From the NCBI GenBank assembly GCA_902702965.1, contig CACRXP010000667.1, forward strand, positions 221,728-285,727: a stretch of 64,000 nt of DNA, read 5' to 3'. Shown piece by piece: positions 60,539 through 64,000 of the stretch (the first letter of the stretch is position 1; each line of letters starts with the position of its first letter). Source of the DNA: Spirometra erinaceieuropaei (lineage: Eukaryota > Platyhelminthes > Cestoda > Diphyllobothriidea > Diphyllobothriidae). The notes under the pieces were generated by a model that was not told where the DNA came from, ran no database searches, and saw only the letters and a list, made by a program, of their open reading frames with translations. The position numbers and the translations under genes were made by a program.

Positions 60539-63149
60539 ATGCCTTCTCGAAATATTTTTGGTTGTCTGACCGTTATTGGAGCTGCGCTCATTCACTTATC
60601 ATTTGGTTACAATTACTCGATTGGTTAGCGCCCACCGTTGACTAACATTGCTTAAAGGCAACATGAATCCATATATCATTGCGTATCTCGGTATATCGAA
60701 GAGTCAAAGCATATGGTTTAAGGCAGTTATCTTGGCTGGACAATCGTTAAGTATGCCCGTCGGAGGGCTGTTGGCCTCAAAAATAGGCTTCAGGATGACT
60801 ACGATTTTCGGCGCCATCTTGACAAGGTGAATCAGAAATGTCATTACGCCTTTCAAAATACTTTTGCCACACCGCTTTTGGTAAATTCTAATCATCATGC
60901 TTGTCGTTTGTAGTGGTGGAATTCTTCTTTCTCGTCTGACAATAACGTATAGTTTCGAAGCCTTTCTTGTGACCTACAGTGCGATGTTCGGCCTTGGAAT
61001 GGGACTGCCATACTCAGTTCTCTTTTCGGTGGCCTCTGAAGTAAGTACCAACGACGACCTTTCAAATTCTTGACAAATCAGATATTTTTTTAAAATAAAC
61101 TGCATTGCATCTGAACATTTCAGTGGTTTCCAAAACATCGACCTTTCGTGGTGGGCATCATTGCAGCAGGCCTAGGTCTTGGGTCTCTGGTTTTTTCTCC
61201 AATACAGACGGCTGTTATCAATCCACAGAACATTCAGAACCTGTCAGAGTACGTTTTTCACCAAGGATGTCACAAATCGGATTTATATATTACAGATTTG
61301 ACAAAAGAAAATAAACTGACTTTAACATCAGTGCATAAATCGATTTTCCATATTGTCGACAATATCTAATCGCGCACCACTTTTTACTCTGTTTCAAGTC
61401 CACGAGTAAAAGACAACCTTCCAAAGGCATTCGTTACCGTTGGTGGAATAATGTTAGCTCTACAGGTTATTGGCTTGTGCCTCTGCAGAAAGTGCCACGG
61501 GAACATTGAAAGCAAGGCAAGTTTTTCAACACCACGCATGGTCTTTTTACTTTTTGTGGTCACACTGATGGGCAGTTGGCATTTTGTAGAAATCAACAAG
61601 TTCAACTTCGGCCGCGTCTAAGTGAGTATTTCAACTTTTATCTCAAAAAATGAGCTTATATGTAGAGATTGCTCACCAAAGTGTTCTATTTTATTACGTC
61701 TTTAGTCAACTGATGCGCACTTGTTAAGTCAACGAAACTGCATTTGCAAAGGAAGAAAAATAAAAATAATCTCGGCTGGATGTGTTATTGATCACAAAAA
61801 ACAGTAACTATGAAGAAGAACCGAAATAAGGAGTACACTGTCTGTTTTCCAAACAAATATATTACCGCATCAGTGTATCTAAACAATGACTTTGTTATAG
61901 GCAAGAAATTTTGAACTATACAATTACACAAGCACTGCGGTCCATCGACTTCTACGTAATCTTCTTCATGATATTCCTGGACGTTGTGGTTGTGACGCTT
62001 CAGTCAGCAACGTTTAAGGTATTTTAAAAAGCACTAACAGTTTTGTGAAACGTCGTCTTCGTCGTTTGTGCAGTCGGCTTCTATTATGCATAATTTTAGG
62101 TCTACGGCAAAGATTCTCACCTGGATGATAGATTTTTAACTACCGTCGCATCATTATCCTCTGCATGTAATTGCATCGGTAGAGTTACCTGGGGCTTCAT
62201 AAGTGACAGATTCTCATTCAAGGTATGTACATTATTGTCACTATACCATGAAAACAGGTTCTTTACACACCTATTTGCAAAAATGAAATATTTTTAGTTA
62301 CGATGGTGCATCAAAATTCACACTTATTTCTCCTAAGCAAATTTTCAAGAGCGATTTTGCTATCTTTGCGACTCGACGAAAAGCGAATTTTTAATGTTTT
62401 GCCTTTGTTAGATATCACAATAGTTAATAATTGTCGATGACAAACTGCTATTTATTATTTCTCTAACGTACACATGTTATGTATACTACAGCTTCCTCTT
62501 GGGTGGATGCTACTTCAGTGGGCATCACTGATGGCCACTTTCTCATTCATCAGCAGAGTGAGCTTTATGAACGTTTTGTATGCAATCTGGGTTTTCGCTC
62601 TCTTTTTCACAATGTCAGGACATTTTGTGCTCATGCCAGCCACATGCATGAGCTCTTTTGGACCGAAAAACATGGCAACAATATATGGTCTTCTGTACCT
62701 GGCAACTGTAAGTTTCACAGAGTCTACCTTTAAGTAGCTCCAATGGTAACATCCTTCCGATGTTTACCCTTTTTCAATATAACCCATCAAATTGATTTAC
62801 TTTTAGGCTCCCAGCTCGCTTTTGCTCTCGGCAATCATTTCACAGTTCAACATAGAGGGAAAGTGGGATACAGTGTATCTATGTTGTGCAGCTGTTCTAT
62901 GTATTGGTATGTTTTAAGCACTCTTAACGCTCATAATGATAAAGAAGGAATTACAGCATTATAAAAAGTTATTTTATAATAGGTTTCGTGCTATCACTTT
63001 TCCTGAAAGACAATAACGGAGTCTGTCCCCATATCAGCAAGCCTTGCGCCACTGCTTGTGATTTGTGCCGCCCCTCGTCGAACACAGAAAATCTTGAAGA
63101 GATATTTGTGGATGAATTAACTGCTCAGCCCTATAAGAACAAGTCCTAA
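60539..63149 (+). CDS. MFS transporter, oxalate:formate antiporter / monocarboxylate transporter-like, 11 exons
   Basis: Exons: 60539-60623, 60658-60826, 60914-61040, 61124-61248, 61399-61516, 61590-61621, 61901-62018, 62100-62222, 62492-62707, 62807-62906, 62983-63149. All phases close and give 459 residues from ATG at 60539 to TAA at 63147. Introns are 34-279 nt and GT-AG, except the fifth (61517-61589), which is GC-AG and precedes a 32-nt exon encoding KSTSSTSAAS in the central loop. Hydrophobic segments fit 12 membrane helices. Family landmarks are GYNYSIGNMNPYI in helix 1, GGLLASKIGFRMT after helix 2 (the MFS loop 2-3 signature), MFGLGMGLPYSV (helix 4), GLGLGSLVFSPIQTAVINP, NLPKAFVTVGG, CIGRVTWGFISDRFSFK (loop 8-9) and FGPKNMATIYGLLYLAT. 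The C-terminus is Cys-rich and acidic, about 50 residues, cytosolic by inference. The family carries small organic anions such as monocarboxylates in the plasma or organelle membrane; the substrate here is unknown. Confidence 0.92.
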
Positions 63150-64000
63150 TTTAACAATTAACTTTTTGACATATATCTTTTGAAAAAATCTTGTGATATT
63201 TCTGTATTCGCCCTATATATATCTTGAACTCTATGGCAACTGTTCGCCTCTCCGGGATTTACTGTTTTAAATGTTGCCTACAAGCATATATAACCCGGAT
63301 TTCATTCAACAAGAATGGTGGGGGAGTGCCGTGGACGTCACATTGAAAAGGAGCCAGTGCAACCAAACTCTCCGTTCTGAGGGAGTCGTGTTAAAGCGTT
63401 AGTTGGCGGTCTTTAAAATTACAGCGGTTAACATACTATGATAGTTTAAAACCGCGCCAAATTTTTTAAAACAGGGAAGATGCTTCGACCTTCGACACCA
63501 CTTTGCCCTCCTCCAAAAATCTACCTTACTGCTCGAGGCGGTCGCTTTCCGGTGCGGGGATTGGGCGCCGTTGCTCACAAAGTTTGAACACGCACACGAT
63601 GCTACTCGCATAACATGCCGGATCTGACAAAAAAATCGTCAGGTGACTCGAATTGACTGGTCAACCAGACGGCCACGTCACCCACAAGTATGGACCGGCT
63701 GACTGTAAAATATAAATTGGATCGTCCGCTGGCAGTCTTTCAAGCCACGTTTCTAACGCACTACGGTAGATTCGAACGTGGTACACTGCTTATAGTAAGA
63801 AAAACGCTCTAAAAACTCAACTTCGCTCACTTTATCCCCTCTTATGCACCAGCCAATTGTCCGAACTGGTCAACCCATTAATGATAAGATTGAGCGCAGT
63901 GGCAACAACGTCTTAAAGCCTGAGTACGCATGACATGCACATGAATTGGCCCCAATACAGCGCGCTGTGCATTTGTATGAAAGAGTATTATTTAAAATAA
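63150..64000. other. 3' flank of transporter gene, unassigned
   Basis: AT-rich for about 150 bases after the stop, with no canonical AATAAA seen nearby. Then a GC-richer patch (63.3-63.9 kb) with a 70-codon minus-strand frame (63399-63611) and no recognised motif, perhaps an old repeat. Confidence 0.4.

Noticed and set aside
1..64000. CRISPR arrays, operons, bacterial insertion sequences or phage genes
   Set aside because: Introns, eukaryotic retroelements and the absence of short regularly spaced repeats exclude them.

Overview
The window looks like transposon-rich flatworm DNA, most likely from a cestode of the diphyllobothriid type (an inference). The reasons are a compact gene with a 34-nt first intron, TTAGGG-like interstitial repeats, long AT-rich non-coding stretches, and a mix of Penelope-like, CR1-like, Ty3/Gypsy and mariner fossils. 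No bacterial-style operons, rRNA genes, intact tRNA genes or CRISPR arrays are visible. There is one assembly gap (45058-45140).

Only one intact host gene can be defended. It is an 11-exon plus-strand gene at 60539-63149 encoding a 459-residue major-facilitator transporter of the oxalate:formate antiporter / monocarboxylate-transporter-like type. All exon phases close. The model includes a 34-nt intron, a GC-AG intron and a 32-nt micro-exon.

The first 45 kb is mostly AT-rich sequence with scattered fossils: two head-to-head Penelope-like (PLE) 3' fragments (about 4.5-5.9 kb), a PLE reverse transcriptase/GIY-YIG fragment (25.1-26.2 kb) and a small PLE RT fragment (37.8 kb). There are two decayed mariner transposases in the same orientation (8.0-8.8 and 28.3-29.1 kb) and four copies of a long-inverted-repeat (foldback) family (15.9, 18.2, 33.8 and 38.9 kb). 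A small unit recurs five times (4.3, 23.5, 26.3 and twice near 39.5 kb). It has a TATAAATA-like box, then a hammerhead-ribozyme-like core after a nearly fixed 43-nt spacing, then an AATAAA-like hexamer exactly 9 nt further on. Two of these units form a 160-bp-arm palindrome nested inside a foldback element.

From 45 to 60 kb the window is a retrotransposon cluster: a truncated CR1-like LINE (minus), a Ty3/Gypsy integrase fragment, and a nearly full CR1-like LINE (48.6-55.3 kb, plus). That LINE is interrupted by a second LINE of another family, flanked by a 5-bp target-site duplication. The inserted LINE carries a 5 x 163-bp tandem array with 326-bp higher-order structure in its 3' region. A LINE 3' fragment (55.7-56.2 kb) and another long CR1-like copy (56.9-59.7 kb, minus) follow. 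All have frameshifts, stops or damaged catalytic motifs. These elements appear to be inactive neighbours of the transporter gene, not a cooperating system.
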